In this document: positions 8,150 through 16,930 of the stretch, piece after piece
Layout of the letters: each line of letters begins with the position of its first letter
Position numbering within the stretch: position 1 is the stretch's first letter
Assembly (NCBI GenBank): GCA_018798825.1
Contig: CP076355.1
Span: 1,523,501 to 1,587,500 of the forward strand
Direction of reading: 5' to 3'
Length of the DNA stretch: 64,000 nucleotides
Origin: Ochrobactrum sp. BTU1
GTDB taxonomy: Bacteria > Pseudomonadota > Alphaproteobacteria > Rhizobiales > Rhizobiaceae
Notes under the pieces: model-generated
What the model was told of the DNA's origin: nothing
Database searches by the model: none
What the model saw: the letters and a program-made list of their open reading frames with translations, nothing else
Translations under genes and position numbers: made by a program

Positions 8150-8923
8150 ATGGATATACATTTCAAAGAGAAGCGAGTCCTGGTCACCGGAGCCGCGAGG
8201 GGAATTGGGCGTGCCATATGTGAGGCGTTCGCCGAAGATGGTGCATCGGTTACTGCAACGGATGTTCTTGATGAGGAACTGGCGAAACTCGTTAGTGAAG
8301 CACGTCCGGCACGCGGTGGGTCAATCCGTACCGCCCATCTTGATGTCACTGACGAAGCAGCAATTGCCGAATTGACAGCGGAAGCTGAAAAAGACGGCGG
8401 TTTCGATATTTTCGTGCATGTGGCAGGTGGGGTTCTTGGGCAGAAAAAACGCCCCCTTGAGGAAGTACCGGCTGACGACTGGGATCGTATTTACGATATT
8501 AATGTGCGTGGCGCATTTCTTGTCGGCAAAGCGGTCGTTTCCTCTATGAAAGCCCGTGGCACGGGCAAAATGGTATTCATTTCAAGTGGTGCGGGGCTTG
8601 GCGTTAGCCTGACCGGCATTCAAGCATATGCCAGTGCAAAAGCCGCCCTTATAAGCCTCGCACGCCAGCTTGGTCACGAACTCGGCCCATTCGGGATCAA
8701 TGTCAATGCGGTGGCTCCCGGCTTCCTGCGCACAAGTCCCGATTATGAGCGACAGTGGGCGTCTTATGGCGACGATGGCCAGGCTGCGATGATCAATGAA
8801 ATTCCGCTGCGTCGTATCGGACTACCAGAAGATATTTCCAATGCCGTGCTCTTTCTCGCTTCGCCCTATGCAAGCTGGATCACAGGCCAGACCTTATCGG
8901 TCAGTGGAGGACCGACAACATGA
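8150..8923 (+). CDS. SDR-family NAD(P)-dependent oxidoreductase
   Basis: Protein of 257 residues. The cofactor motif TGAARGIG lies near residues 13-20, HVAGG replaces the usual NNAGG, and the active-site YASAK is followed by an NVNAVAPGFLRT loop. The ATG at 8150 begins one nt after the IclR stop, so the pair is co-transcribed and probably coupled; a TTG at 8108 inside the IclR gene is less likely. It is a different SDR from the one at 6521. Two SDRs in one regulated island suggest successive oxidation or reduction of a hydroxyl group. The substrate is not predictable. Confidence 0.87.
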   Translation: MDIHFKEKRVLVTGAARGIGRAICEAFAEDGASVTATDVLDEELAKLVSEARPARGGSIRTAHLDVTDEAAIAELTAEAEKDGGFDIFVHVAGGVLGQKKRPLEEVPADDWDRIYDINVRGAFLVGKAVVSSMKARGTGKMVFISSGAGLGVSLTGIQAYASAKAALISLARQLGHELGPFGINVNAVAPGFLRTSPDYERQWASYGDDGQAAMINEIPLRRIGLPEDISNAVLFLASPYASWITGQTLSVSGGPTT

Positions 8924-9816
8924 CAACTGATACACCCGTTCCAACATGGACCTGGCCAGAAGAGCGGCTGCAGACCATCATGAACCGTGCTCGTGCTGGT
9001 CGTAGCTTCAAGCCGGCGGCTTGGGCCAATGGTGCTAAGTGTGCAGTTGGCCTGTCGTTCGATTCCGACCATGACACTTTCGAATTGCGTGATGGCGGCA
9101 AATCGATTTCTGCTCTTTCACAAGGACAATTCGGTCCAAGGCAAGGCATTCCGCGCATTCGTGCATTGCTGCGCAACAACAACATCCCCGCGACATTCTT
9201 TGTGCCAGCAGTTTCGGCGATCCATTATCCTGACGAGCAGCGCGCCTTAATTGATGAGGGCCATGAAATTGCCCTTCACGGCTGGATTCACGAACGAAAT
9301 ACTTTGCTTGATGGAGATACCGAGCGCGACCTGCAACATCGTTCTGCTGATGCGCTAGAAAAGATCACGGGAATTCGACCCGTGGGCATCAGAACGCCAT
9401 CATGGGATTTTAGTGACAATACTCTGCACATTACCGCCGAAATGGGCCTACTTTACGATTCTTCGCTCATGGCAGACGTCGATTGTTATGAGCTTTTGCT
9501 GAATGGCGAGCCGAGCGGCGTGACTGAACTGCCGGTCGAGTGGATTCGTGATGATGCTGCCTATCTGGTTATGGATCGTTGGGGCGGTTTGCGTCCACAG
9601 ATTGCGCCACATGATATTCTCCAGATTTTCATTCGCGAATTTGATGCTGCTTATGACGAGGGCGGGATTTTCCAGCTGACGATGCACCCGGATATCATTG
9701 GTCATCGGTCACGGATCTGGATTTTGAAAGAACTGATCGGCCACATAAAGCAACATCAGGATATTTGGTTTGCCACGCATGCGGACATCGCGCGCTTTGC
9801 AAAGCTAAACGGCTGA
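8920..9816 (+). CDS. Polysaccharide-deacetylase-fold (CE4/PuuE-like) hydrolase
   Basis: Protein of 298 residues with the NodB-type metal hydrolase fold. The catalytic Asp-Asp motif is in SFDSDHD (residues about 46-52), the metal histidines are in HGWIHERN, and the MHPDIIGH segment carries the final catalytic histidine. This lineage includes PuuE (cofactor-free allantoinase) and peptidoglycan or imide amidohydrolases rather than secreted chitin deacetylases; no signal peptide is seen. It overlaps the SDR by ATGA, so the three plus-strand genes form one unit. A cytoplasmic C-N hydrolase beside an importer and an M20 amidohydrolase points to a cyclic amide, imide or N-acyl compound as substrate. 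That is inference. Confidence 0.8.
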   Translation: MTTDTPVPTWTWPEERLQTIMNRARAGRSFKPAAWANGAKCAVGLSFDSDHDTFELRDGGKSISALSQGQFGPRQGIPRIRALLRNNNIPATFFVPAVSAIHYPDEQRALIDEGHEIALHGWIHERNTLLDGDTERDLQHRSADALEKITGIRPVGIRTPSWDFSDNTLHITAEMGLLYDSSLMADVDCYELLLNGEPSGVTELPVEWIRDDAAYLVMDRWGGLRPQIAPHDILQIFIREFDAAYDEGGIFQLTMHPDIIGHRSRIWILKELIGHIKQHQDIWFATHADIARFAKLNG

Positions 9817-9848
9817 AAATATTAAACTTTTTTCGATAATTTTTCGAG

Positions 9849-9876
9849 CCCGACCTGAGTTTCAGGTCGGGATTTT
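9849..9876 (+). terminator. Rho-independent terminator after the deacetylase-fold gene
   Basis: Stem CCCGACCTGA (9849-9858) and TCAGGTCGGG (9862-9871) with a 3-nt loop, followed by ATTTT and a further TTTTT. It ends the IclR-SDR-deacetylase unit and separates it from the binding-protein gene at 10052. Confidence 0.9.
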
Positions 9877-9922
9877 CCGCTTTTTGATCAACGCATGTTG
9901 CCTTTCAGTATTCAGAACAAAA

Positions 9923-9936
9923 TTCATATATATGAA
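9923..9936. promoter_or_regulatory. Candidate IclR operator upstream of the orphan binding protein
   Basis: The perfect 14-bp palindrome TTCATATATATGAA differs at one base from the core at the IclR gene start (7342-7355). It lies 116 nt before the ATG of the binding-protein gene, a usual distance for a promoter operator. Confidence 0.65.
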
Positions 9937-10051
9937 CCAAATTCCGCTTTTCATCCCTCGCAAGTGGGTACACACTTGATTTTGAAGAAGGGCGTGGAAA
10001 CTCAATCCTAACAAGACTCCATCCCGAAACAATCATAAGAACGAGGGAACT

Positions 10052-10888
10052 ATGTTCAAGAAAATCGCCGCTATAAGTCTATGCACCCTCTCCGTCCTCT
10101 ACAGCGGAAGCGTGCTTGCGAAAGACTGGAAGACAGTCACAGTTGGCGTGGAAGGTGCCTTTCCGCCATTCAACCTCACCACTCCTGGTGGTGAGCTTCA
10201 GGGGCTTGATCTGGATGTTATCAAGGAAGTCTGCAAGCGTGCTGAACTTGATTGCAAGATCGTAGCGCAGGATTGGGACAGCCAGATTCCGTCACTTCTC
10301 GCTGGCAAGTTTGATGTGGTCCTGACGATGGGCCCCAACCCTGAGCGTCGCAAAGCAATCGACTTCTCCGCCCCATATGTAATCACACCCAATACTTTCC
10401 TGGTTCCGGCCGAAGGACCATTGGCCAATCTGCCTCACACAGGTGAAAGCCTCTCTACTGATACCGAAGAAGGTAAAAAGGCTATTGCTGATATCAAAGA
10501 AGCGCTAAAAGGCAAGACGATCGGCGCTTCACTTTCCACCAGCCAGTTGCAGTTTGTAGAAGAAAACTTCGGCGATGCGGTCCAAGTCCGAACCTATAAG
10601 GGATCGGAACAAATCAAGCTCGACCTGCAGTCGGGCCGCATCGATGGTCAGTATGACAATGTTGTTTTCGCACGTGATCGCGCGGAAAAAAGCAATGGTG
10701 TGCTGAAGATTACCGGACCACTTCTCGTCGGCGGCATTCAGGCAACGAACGTCTGCCTCGGACTAAGAAAAGACGAACCGGAATTGAAAGCCAAGCTCGA
10801 TAAGGCCATTGGCGAAATGCAGGCCGATGGGACACTCTCGAAAATGTCCGAGAAGTGGTTCTCTATGGATTTGAGCCCGAAGAGTTAA
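10052..10888 (+). CDS. Orphan periplasmic amino-acid-type substrate-binding protein
   Basis: Protein of 278 residues of solute-binding family 3 with a signal peptide over about residues 1-23 (MFKKIAAISLCTLSVLYSGS, then VLA). Lobe motifs include VTVGVEGAFPPFNLTTPGG and the closing MSEKWFSMDLSP. It shares with the protein at 1394-2245 the rare insertion LPHTGE followed by D-T-E-E-G-K-K-A-I, so both likely bind related ligands. No permease or ATPase adjoins it; the importer at 2314-4549 is the nearest candidate. The palindrome at 9923-9936 suggests IclR control. Confidence 0.9.
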   Translation: MFKKIAAISLCTLSVLYSGSVLAKDWKTVTVGVEGAFPPFNLTTPGGELQGLDLDVIKEVCKRAELDCKIVAQDWDSQIPSLLAGKFDVVLTMGPNPERRKAIDFSAPYVITPNTFLVPAEGPLANLPHTGESLSTDTEEGKKAIADIKEALKGKTIGASLSTSQLQFVEENFGDAVQVRTYKGSEQIKLDLQSGRIDGQYDNVVFARDRAEKSNGVLKITGPLLVGGIQATNVCLGLRKDEPELKAKLDKAIGEMQADGTLSKMSEKWFSMDLSPKS

Positions 10889-10908
10889 GCGGGACACAAA
10901 CAAAAAGC

Positions 10909-10940
10909 AAAAGCGCGCTGTTCTCACAGCGCGCTTTTTT
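10909..10940. terminator. Bidirectional terminator between convergent genes
   Basis: AAAAGCGCGCTG (10909-10920) pairs with CAGCGCGCTTTT (10927-10938), flanked by a T-run on the right and an A-run on the left. It can therefore end both the binding-protein gene and nrdF, whose stop is at 10943. Confidence 0.9.
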
Positions 10941-10942
10941 TA

Positions 10943-11938
<996 letters not shown>

Positions 11939-11993
11939 CTACCTTGATTTGGATCGGCGTGAGATTCTGGCTAAGACGTACAGTAAATGGTGG

Positions 11994-12050
11994 GGTTCGA
12001 GAGCCGGAGCGCAGCGTACATAAAAGTACCCGGAGCACCGGCTCGCAGAA
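11994..12050. repeat. Nested palindromic repeat element between nrdE and nrdF
   Basis: Outer arms GAGCCGG and CCGGCTC enclose an inner GTAC...GTAC stem (region 12000-12044), making a compact cruciform. The form is that of short intergenic palindromic repeats (REP/BIME or RS-like) common in this group. Copy number cannot be judged here, since I see no second copy in the window. Confidence 0.5.
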
Positions 12051-12092
12051 CAATGCCATTTGCAGTTCGCCAGAGCCTGAATATCCGCGATC

Positions 12093-14324
12093 CTAGAGGG
12101 CGCAGGAAACGCAGCCTTCTACCTGCGTGCCTTCAAGCGCCATCTGGCGCAGTCGGATGTAATAAATCGTCTTGATGCCCTTCTTCCAGGCGTAGATCTG
12201 CGCCTTATTGATATCGCGCGTGGTGGCGGTATCGCGGAAGAAAAGTGTAAGCGACAGCCCCTGATCGACATGCTGCGTTGCCGCTGCATAAGTGTCGATG
12301 ATCTTCTCCGGGCCAATCTCGTAAGCATCCTGATAATATTCAAGATTATCATTCGTCATGAAGGCGGCCGGGTAATAGACGCGGCCAATCTTGCCCTCTT
12401 TACGGATCTCGATCTTGGAAACAATCGGATGGATCGAAGAGGTCGAATGATTGATGTAGGAGATCGAGCCTGTTGGCGGCACGGCCTGCAAGTTCTGATT
12501 ATAAAGTCCGCCTTCCATGACGGCCTTTCTCAGTTCCTGCCAGTCTTGCTGCGTCGGGATCGCAATTCCGGCATTCTCGAAAATCTCGCGAACCTTCTCC
12601 GTTGCAGGCTGCCAGGCCTGATCGGTATACTTGTCGAAATATTCACCCGTCGCATATTTCGATTTCTCAAAGCCCTTGAACGAACTTTTCTGTTCAACAG
12701 CGATAAGATTGGACGCGCGAACTGCGTGATAGGCCACCGTGTAGAAATAGATATTGGTGAAATCGACGCCTTCTTCCGAACCGTAGAAAATTCGTTCGCG
12801 AGCGAGATAGCCGTGCAGGTTCATCTGACCGAGGCCGATAGCATGGCTTTCATCATTGCCACGCGCAACCGAAGGAACGGAGCCGATATGGCTCATGTCT
12901 GCAACGGCCGTCAGCGCTCGAATGGAGGTTTCGATGGTCTTTCCGAAATCCGGGCTATCCATGGCTGCTGCAATGTTGAGCGAGCCGAGATTACAGGAAA
13001 TATCTTTGCCAAGATATTCATAAGACAGATCATCATTGAAGATGCTGGCTTCACTCACCTGCAGAATTTCAGAACAGAGATTGCTCATGGTGATGCGGCC
13101 ATCAATCGGATTGGCGCGGTTCACCGTGTCCTCAAACATGATGTAAGGATAGCCGGATTCAAACTGAATTTCCGCCAGCACCTGGAAGAAGTCACGTGCG
13201 TTGATCTTCTTCTTACGGATACGGCCGTCATCAACCAATTCGCGGTATTTTTCGGTGACCGAAATCTCGGTCATCGGCACGCCATAGACGCGCTCGACGT
13301 CATAAGGCGAGAAGAGATACATATCCTCGTCGTTTTTAGCGAGTTCGAACGTGATGTCCGGGATCACAACGCCAAGCGACAGCGTCTTGATACGGATTTT
13401 TTCGTCCGCATTTTCGCGTTTGGTATCGAGGAAGCGCATGATATCGGGGTGATGGGCATGCAGATAAACCGCGCCCGCCCCCTGACGCGCACCAAGCTGG
13501 TTGGCATAGGAGAACGAATCCTCAAGCAGCTTCATCACCGGAATGATGCCGGAAGACTGGTTCTGGATCTGTTTGATCGGTGCACCGGATTCACGAATAT
13601 TGGTCAGGCTCAGTGCCACACCACCGCCGCGCTTTGAAAGCTGCAAGGCGGAATTGATGGAGCGACCAATCGATTCCATGTTGTCTTCAACGCGCAACAG
13701 GAAACACGAGACCAGTTCGCCACGCTGCTTTTTGCCTGCATTGAGGAAGGTTGGTGTTGCCGGTTGATAACGGCCCGCAATGATTTCATCGACCATTTCG
13801 CGTGCGTGCTGTTCATTACCACGCGCAAGCGCAAGCGCCACCATGCAAACACGGTCTTCGTAGCGTTCGAGATAGCGCTTACCGTCGAAGGTTTTCAGCG
13901 TATAGCTGGTGTAATATTTGAACGCGCCGAGGAAGGTCGGAAAACGGAATTTCTTATCATAGGCATGATCGAAAAGATCGCGCACGAAATTGAAGGAATA
14001 CTGATCCAGTACTTCCTGTTCGTAATAGCCTTCATCGACCAGATAATCGAGCTTCTCACGCAGATTGTGGAAGAAAACCGTGTTCTGGTTGACGTGCTGC
14101 AGGAAATATTGCTGTGCCGCCTGCCGATCGCGATGCAGCTGAATCTTTCCCTCGTCATCATACAGGTTCAGCATCGCATTGAGCGCGTGATAATCAAGCG
14201 AGGTCTCAGCAAGCTTCTGTGGCTTGCTACCCGATGCAGCACCCGTTGCCGCAGATGGCTCCTGCTTTTCCGATGAGGCGACCGTCTCGCGCTCACGGGT
14301 CAAGGTTGTGTCTGCCGTGTCCAA
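12093..14324 (-). CDS. nrdE: Class Ib ribonucleoside-diphosphate reductase, alpha subunit
   Basis: Protein of 743 residues, the catalytic subunit reducing ribonucleoside diphosphates. Active-site cysteines C207 (GELVSCFLL), C417 (SNLCSEI) and C444 ([10 protein letters not shown]) match Salmonella NrdE with a constant offset of 29, and the C-terminal redox pair is C738/C741 (CVSC). The extra N-terminal 30 or so residues (rich in T, E, S, A) explain the offset; a start further in is possible. The start overlaps the end of nrdI by 25 nt. The class Ib type lacks the ATP-cone found in NrdA. Confidence 0.97.
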   Translation of the reverse strand: MDTADTTLTRERETVASSEKQEPSAATGAASGSKPQKLAETSLDYHALNAMLNLYDDEGKIQLHRDRQAAQQYFLQHVNQNTVFFHNLREKLDYLVDEGYYEQEVLDQYSFNFVRDLFDHAYDKKFRFPTFLGAFKYYTSYTLKTFDGKRYLERYEDRVCMVALALARGNEQHAREMVDEIIAGRYQPATPTFLNAGKKQRGELVSCFLLRVEDNMESIGRSINSALQLSKRGGGVALSLTNIRESGAPIKQIQNQSSGIIPVMKLLEDSFSYANQLGARQGAGAVYLHAHHPDIMRFLDTKRENADEKIRIKTLSLGVVIPDITFELAKNDEDMYLFSPYDVERVYGVPMTEISVTEKYRELVDDGRIRKKKINARDFFQVLAEIQFESGYPYIMFEDTVNRANPIDGRITMSNLCSEILQVSEASIFNDDLSYEYLGKDISCNLGSLNIAAAMDSPDFGKTIETSIRALTAVADMSHIGSVPSVARGNDESHAIGLGQMNLHGYLARERIFYGSEEGVDFTNIYFYTVAYHAVRASNLIAVEQKSSFKGFEKSKYATGEYFDKYTDQAWQPATEKVREIFENAGIAIPTQQDWQELRKAVMEGGLYNQNLQAVPPTGSISYINHSTSSIHPIVSKIEIRKEGKIGRVYYPAAFMTNDNLEYYQDAYEIGPEKIIDTYAAATQHVDQGLSLTLFFRDTATTRDINKAQIYAWKKGIKTIYYIRLRQMALEGTQVEGCVSCAL

Positions 14325-14719
14325 AATCGTTCCATCCCGTCTTTAACATTGCCAAGATCTTCGTCGGTTCCCAGCAACTCGAAACGATAGAGATAGGGAA
14401 CCTGACACTTGGCAGAAATGATGTTGCCTGCGAGGCCAAAGGCCTCTCCGAAATTGCTGTTTCCAGCGGCAATGACGCCGCGAATGAGGGATCGGTTATC
14501 CGCATCATTGAGAAAGCGGATGACCGGTTTGGGAACAGCGCCTTTCGCGCCGCCGCCGCCATAGGTTGGCGTTACGAGCACAAAAGGCTCGTTGACCCGC
14601 AACAGGCCAGCATTGTCTTCGTAGCTTTCCAACGGAATACGCTTTGAACGCATTCCCAAACGCAGCACAAAGCGATGCGTGTTTTCCGATCGGCTGGAAA
14701 AATAGACGATCTGGCCCAT
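14300..14719 (-). CDS. nrdI: NrdI flavodoxin-like protein of class Ib ribonucleotide reductase
   Basis: Protein of 139 residues with the NrdI start [17 protein letters not shown] (FMN phosphate-binding loop) and the PTYGGGG loop near residues 52-58, plus a [13 protein letters not shown] segment. NrdI delivers an oxidant to the NrdF metal centre to make the tyrosyl radical. An ATG at 14719 is preferred to the GTG one codon earlier. It lies between nrdH and nrdE in the usual order. Confidence 0.96.
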   Translation of the reverse strand: MGQIVYFSSRSENTHRFVLRLGMRSKRIPLESYEDNAGLLRVNEPFVLVTPTYGGGGAKGAVPKPVIRFLNDADNRSLIRGVIAAGNSNFGEAFGLAGNIISAKCQVPYLYRFELLGTDEDLGNVKDGMERFWTRQTQP

Positions 14720-14744
14720 CACAAACCCCGGCAGTAGACCGGCA

Positions 14745-14966
14745 TTACGCCAGCGAGCTGATCATATCCGGACGGAAACCCGCCCAATGGGATTCACCCG
14801 CAACAACAACCGGCACCTGACGGTATCCGAGGCCCTGAACGAGATCATAAGCATCAGCATCGGCAGAAATGTCGATGACATCATATTCAATGCCCTGACG
14901 GTCGAGCGCGCGGGTGGTTGCGGTACACTGGACGCAGGCGGGCTTGCTATAGACGGTAACGTTCAT
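14745..14966 (-). CDS. nrdH: NrdH glutaredoxin-like electron donor
   Basis: Protein of 73 residues with the redox motif CVQC (C11-C14) in a [14 protein letters not shown] start, then the RQVPVVV cis-proline loop and the GFRPD motif typical of NrdH. It transfers electrons from thioredoxin reductase to NrdE. The open frame starts further upstream, but the ATG at 14966 has GAGGAAAA before it and gives the family length. Confidence 0.96.
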   Translation of the reverse strand: MNVTVYSKPACVQCTATTRALDRQGIEYDVIDISADADAYDLVQGLGYRQVPVVVAGESHWAGFRPDMISSLA

Positions 14967-15207
14967 TTTTTCCTCACTGGGGATGGAGCATTTCCAGCAC
15001 TTTCGCAAAAGCATCTGGCGTTGGAGAATGCGTATAGACAGATGTTTTTATCCACTGCGCCTCAGGCAAATGAAGACGCAACAAGGCATTCGCACATGGC
15101 AAAATGTGCGTGAAAAGCAACGAAAACTGAGAGGCTCAACGCGCTTTCAGAGCGCGAATCCTTCAAACTAACCCGTAAAGGGCGGACCTGAACTGTTTGG
15201 TCTTGAA

Positions 15208-15270
15208 TTACTCGACATGCTTGTCACCCCGAAGCTTATGAGAGGGATATACGGGGCACCAAAAAGACAT
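15208..15270 (-). CDS. Possible 20-codon leader ORF between riboswitch and nrdH
   Basis: An ATG at 15270 starts a 20-codon frame (MSFWCPVYPSHKLRGDKHVE) ending with TAA at 15208. It lies in the 360-nt leader between the cobalamin riboswitch and nrdH and overlaps a CCCCG/CGGGG stem. I cannot tell whether it is translated; it may only be part of the expression platform. Confidence 0.2.
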   Translation of the reverse strand: MSFWCPVYPSHKLRGDKHVE

Positions 15271-15329
15271 GGCATTACAATGCCACAACTTATCGCGCGC
15301 CAACCGGACACCCCGCCCGTGGACGTTCT

Positions 15330-15524
15330 TGTTCAAGGCAGGTCTCCTGGCTCACGACTCAACGCCCGCATCCGTCTTCCCGGCCTGCGCCAGTGACATC
15401 TGGATATGAGCTCGCCGCTTACAGTTGCGGGGACAGCTACGGCTTAACAACATCCATCATGGATACCGCGCACCGTATTCCCATCTTCGCTTTTGATCCT
15501 CACGAATCGTAAGAACCTTGAACA
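15330..15524 (-). ncRNA. Cobalamin (AdoCbl) riboswitch upstream of nrdHIEF
   Basis: On the minus strand the conserved blocks appear in order: GGGAATACGGTGCG, then GCCGTAGCTGTCCCCGCAAC with TGTAAGCGG, then CACTG, GGGAAG and the B12-box AGCCAGGAGACCTGCC. The ends close with a perfect P1 stem, TGTTCAAGG at 15524-15516 with CCTTGAACA at 15338-15330. It precedes nrdH by about 360 nt on the same strand. Cobalamin-bound RNA would lower expression of the B12-independent reductase, sensible if the genome also has a B12-dependent class II enzyme; that enzyme is not in this window. Confidence 0.95.
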
Positions 15525-15633
15525 CAAGATATAGTAGCTGAAGTTAAAAAGTCGTCAATGGATAGACAGATCAAAAAAACTAAATCTAACCTTTGTTTCG
15601 TCCAGCCTGTGAATAGCAGGGATATGTAGCCGA

Positions 15634-16464
15634 CTATTCCACAGGCGTAATCGCTTTGGGACGAAACTCGGGCTTTATGGCTTTTAAAGCCATGCGGTCC
15701 ACTATATGTGGTGCCAAAAGTTTCAACCAGCGCCCCAAACGCATTTGACGCGTCAACAAAACTTCGCGTTTGCGATTGGCGATTCCATTCAGCATCAGCT
15801 CGACTGCCCGCTGAACAGACATCATATCGTCTTCGCGCACACCGCTTGTGCCAAGCACGCCACCGCTCGCGCTGTAACCCCTGGTGCGAATGTCAGTTTT
15901 GACGACACCCGGATAAACGATCGTCACCGAAATTCCGCTCGCCTCAAGCTCCGATCGTAGTGCCTCGCAGAACCCTGAAAGCGCAAATTTGGTGCCACTG
16001 TAGGCGGTGCGTCCCGGCACACCTATAAGTCCCGCAACAGATGAAACCGCTACAATGCGGCCTTTGGTTTTGGCGAGATGCGGAAGTGCTGCATGGATCG
16101 GCCAGACGCTGCCCCAGTAGTTAAGCTCCATCAGATCATGCATCCATTGCAAATCTTCCGGTTTTATCTCGGCAAAATTGGCATGGGCCGACATCCCCGC
16201 ATTCACGATCAGCGTATCGATCCGCCCAAACGCAGTAGCCGTCTTTTCAATAAGCTCAATACAGGCATTGTGGTCCGTAACATCCGTTGGAACGACCAGT
16301 ACTTGACTGCCTAAATGTTCAAGCTCCACAGCAAGTCCCTGCAACTTCTCGACATTGCGTGAAGCCAGAACCAGTGCTGCCCGCACCCCATCCCGCGCAC
16401 TGAGCTGCCGCGCGGTTTCAGCGCCGATACCATCGGATGCACCTGTGATGATCGTTACTTCCAT
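15634..16464 (-). CDS. SDR-family oxidoreductase
   Basis: Protein of 276 residues. Cofactor motif TGASDGIG is near residues 7-14, then VNAGM, VAVSSVAG and the active-site pair in AYSGTK; VYPGVVKTDI is typical of the DltE/YdfG-like subgroup of SDRs. The ATG at 16464 has GGGAGG upstream, so the upstream extension of the frame is not used. The C-terminal stretch (residues about 235-276) contains a hydrophobic segment (LKLLAPHIVDRMALKAI) that may bind membranes weakly. No clear operon partner; the substrate is unknown. Confidence 0.87.
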   Translation of the reverse strand: MEVTIITGASDGIGAETARQLSARDGVRAALVLASRNVEKLQGLAVELEHLGSQVLVVPTDVTDHNACIELIEKTATAFGRIDTLIVNAGMSAHANFAEIKPEDLQWMHDLMELNYWGSVWPIHAALPHLAKTKGRIVAVSSVAGLIGVPGRTAYSGTKFALSGFCEALRSELEASGISVTIVYPGVVKTDIRTRGYSASGGVLGTSGVREDDMMSVQRAVELMLNGIANRKREVLLTRQMRLGRWLKLLAPHIVDRMALKAIKPEFRPKAITPVE

Positions 16465-16732
16465 GAAGCCCTCCCTTGCTCCCATGAATGAACGTGTTCC
16501 TAAGCTTACGTTCCAGCGCACGTGGCCGTCCACTACAAGGATTTTGGGTATAGTCGCACCCTAGGTTCACAATGCCGTGTGGACCGAGCGTCAAAGAGTT
16601 TAAGGAAATCAATAAGCTGAAGAACGGTCTCCTCCAGGAAGCTATTGAATCGATTAAAATCCTTCGTCTTGGTCGAAGGGATAATTTGACAGCTGGGCTA
16701 AATATCCTGTATCGATCTACTAAATCCTGAAC

Positions 16733-16754
16733 ATTGTTCAATATATTGAACAAT
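16733..16754. promoter_or_regulatory. 22-bp perfect palindrome, candidate operator
   Basis: Left half ATTGTTCAATA and right half TATTGAACAAT are exact reverse complements with no spacer. It lies 177 nt before the start of the alcohol dehydrogenase gene. The form suits a TetR, GntR or LysR-type dimer; the regulator is not adjacent. Confidence 0.6.
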
Positions 16755-16818
16755 TAAGAAGAGGTCCTCCCAAGCATCTCTTCGGACAACCGGTGCAACG
16801 GCTGCATCGGAAAACTGT

Positions 16819-16852
16819 CGATCCGGCTTTCCTATACGTGAAAGCTGGATCG
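16819..16852 (+). promoter_or_regulatory. Leader hairpin before the alcohol dehydrogenase gene
   Basis: Arms CGATCCGGCTTTC (16819-16831) and GAAAGCTGGATCG (16840-16852) pair with one G-U, with an 8-nt loop. No T-run follows, so it is more likely a stabilising or attenuating leader structure than a terminator. Confidence 0.4.
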
Positions 16853-16930
16853 TTTGAAACCCAGCGCCTCTGTGCCGGCGAGGAATGAGAGACCTCGGCT
16901 CTGGGAAAAATTTGAATAAGGGTGGAAATA

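Larger units (their letters stand above)
16465..16930. other. Long intergenic regulatory region before the alcohol dehydrogenase gene
   Basis: About 465 nt without a gene. It contains a 22-bp perfect palindrome (16733-16754) and an imperfect 13-bp hairpin (16819-16852), both upstream of the alcohol dehydrogenase gene, plus the promoter of the SDR on the minus strand. Confidence 0.6.

Noticed and set aside
12270..13637. A long open plus-strand frame (455 codons) opposite nrdE.
   Set aside because: It lies wholly antisense to a well-conserved gene with all catalytic residues, has no recognisable domain and no ribosome site; it reflects codon bias of nrdE.
15330..15524. The riboswitch region as a possible protein gene on either strand.
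   Set aside because: The conserved cobalamin aptamer blocks and P1 stem explain the sequence; no long frame exists.
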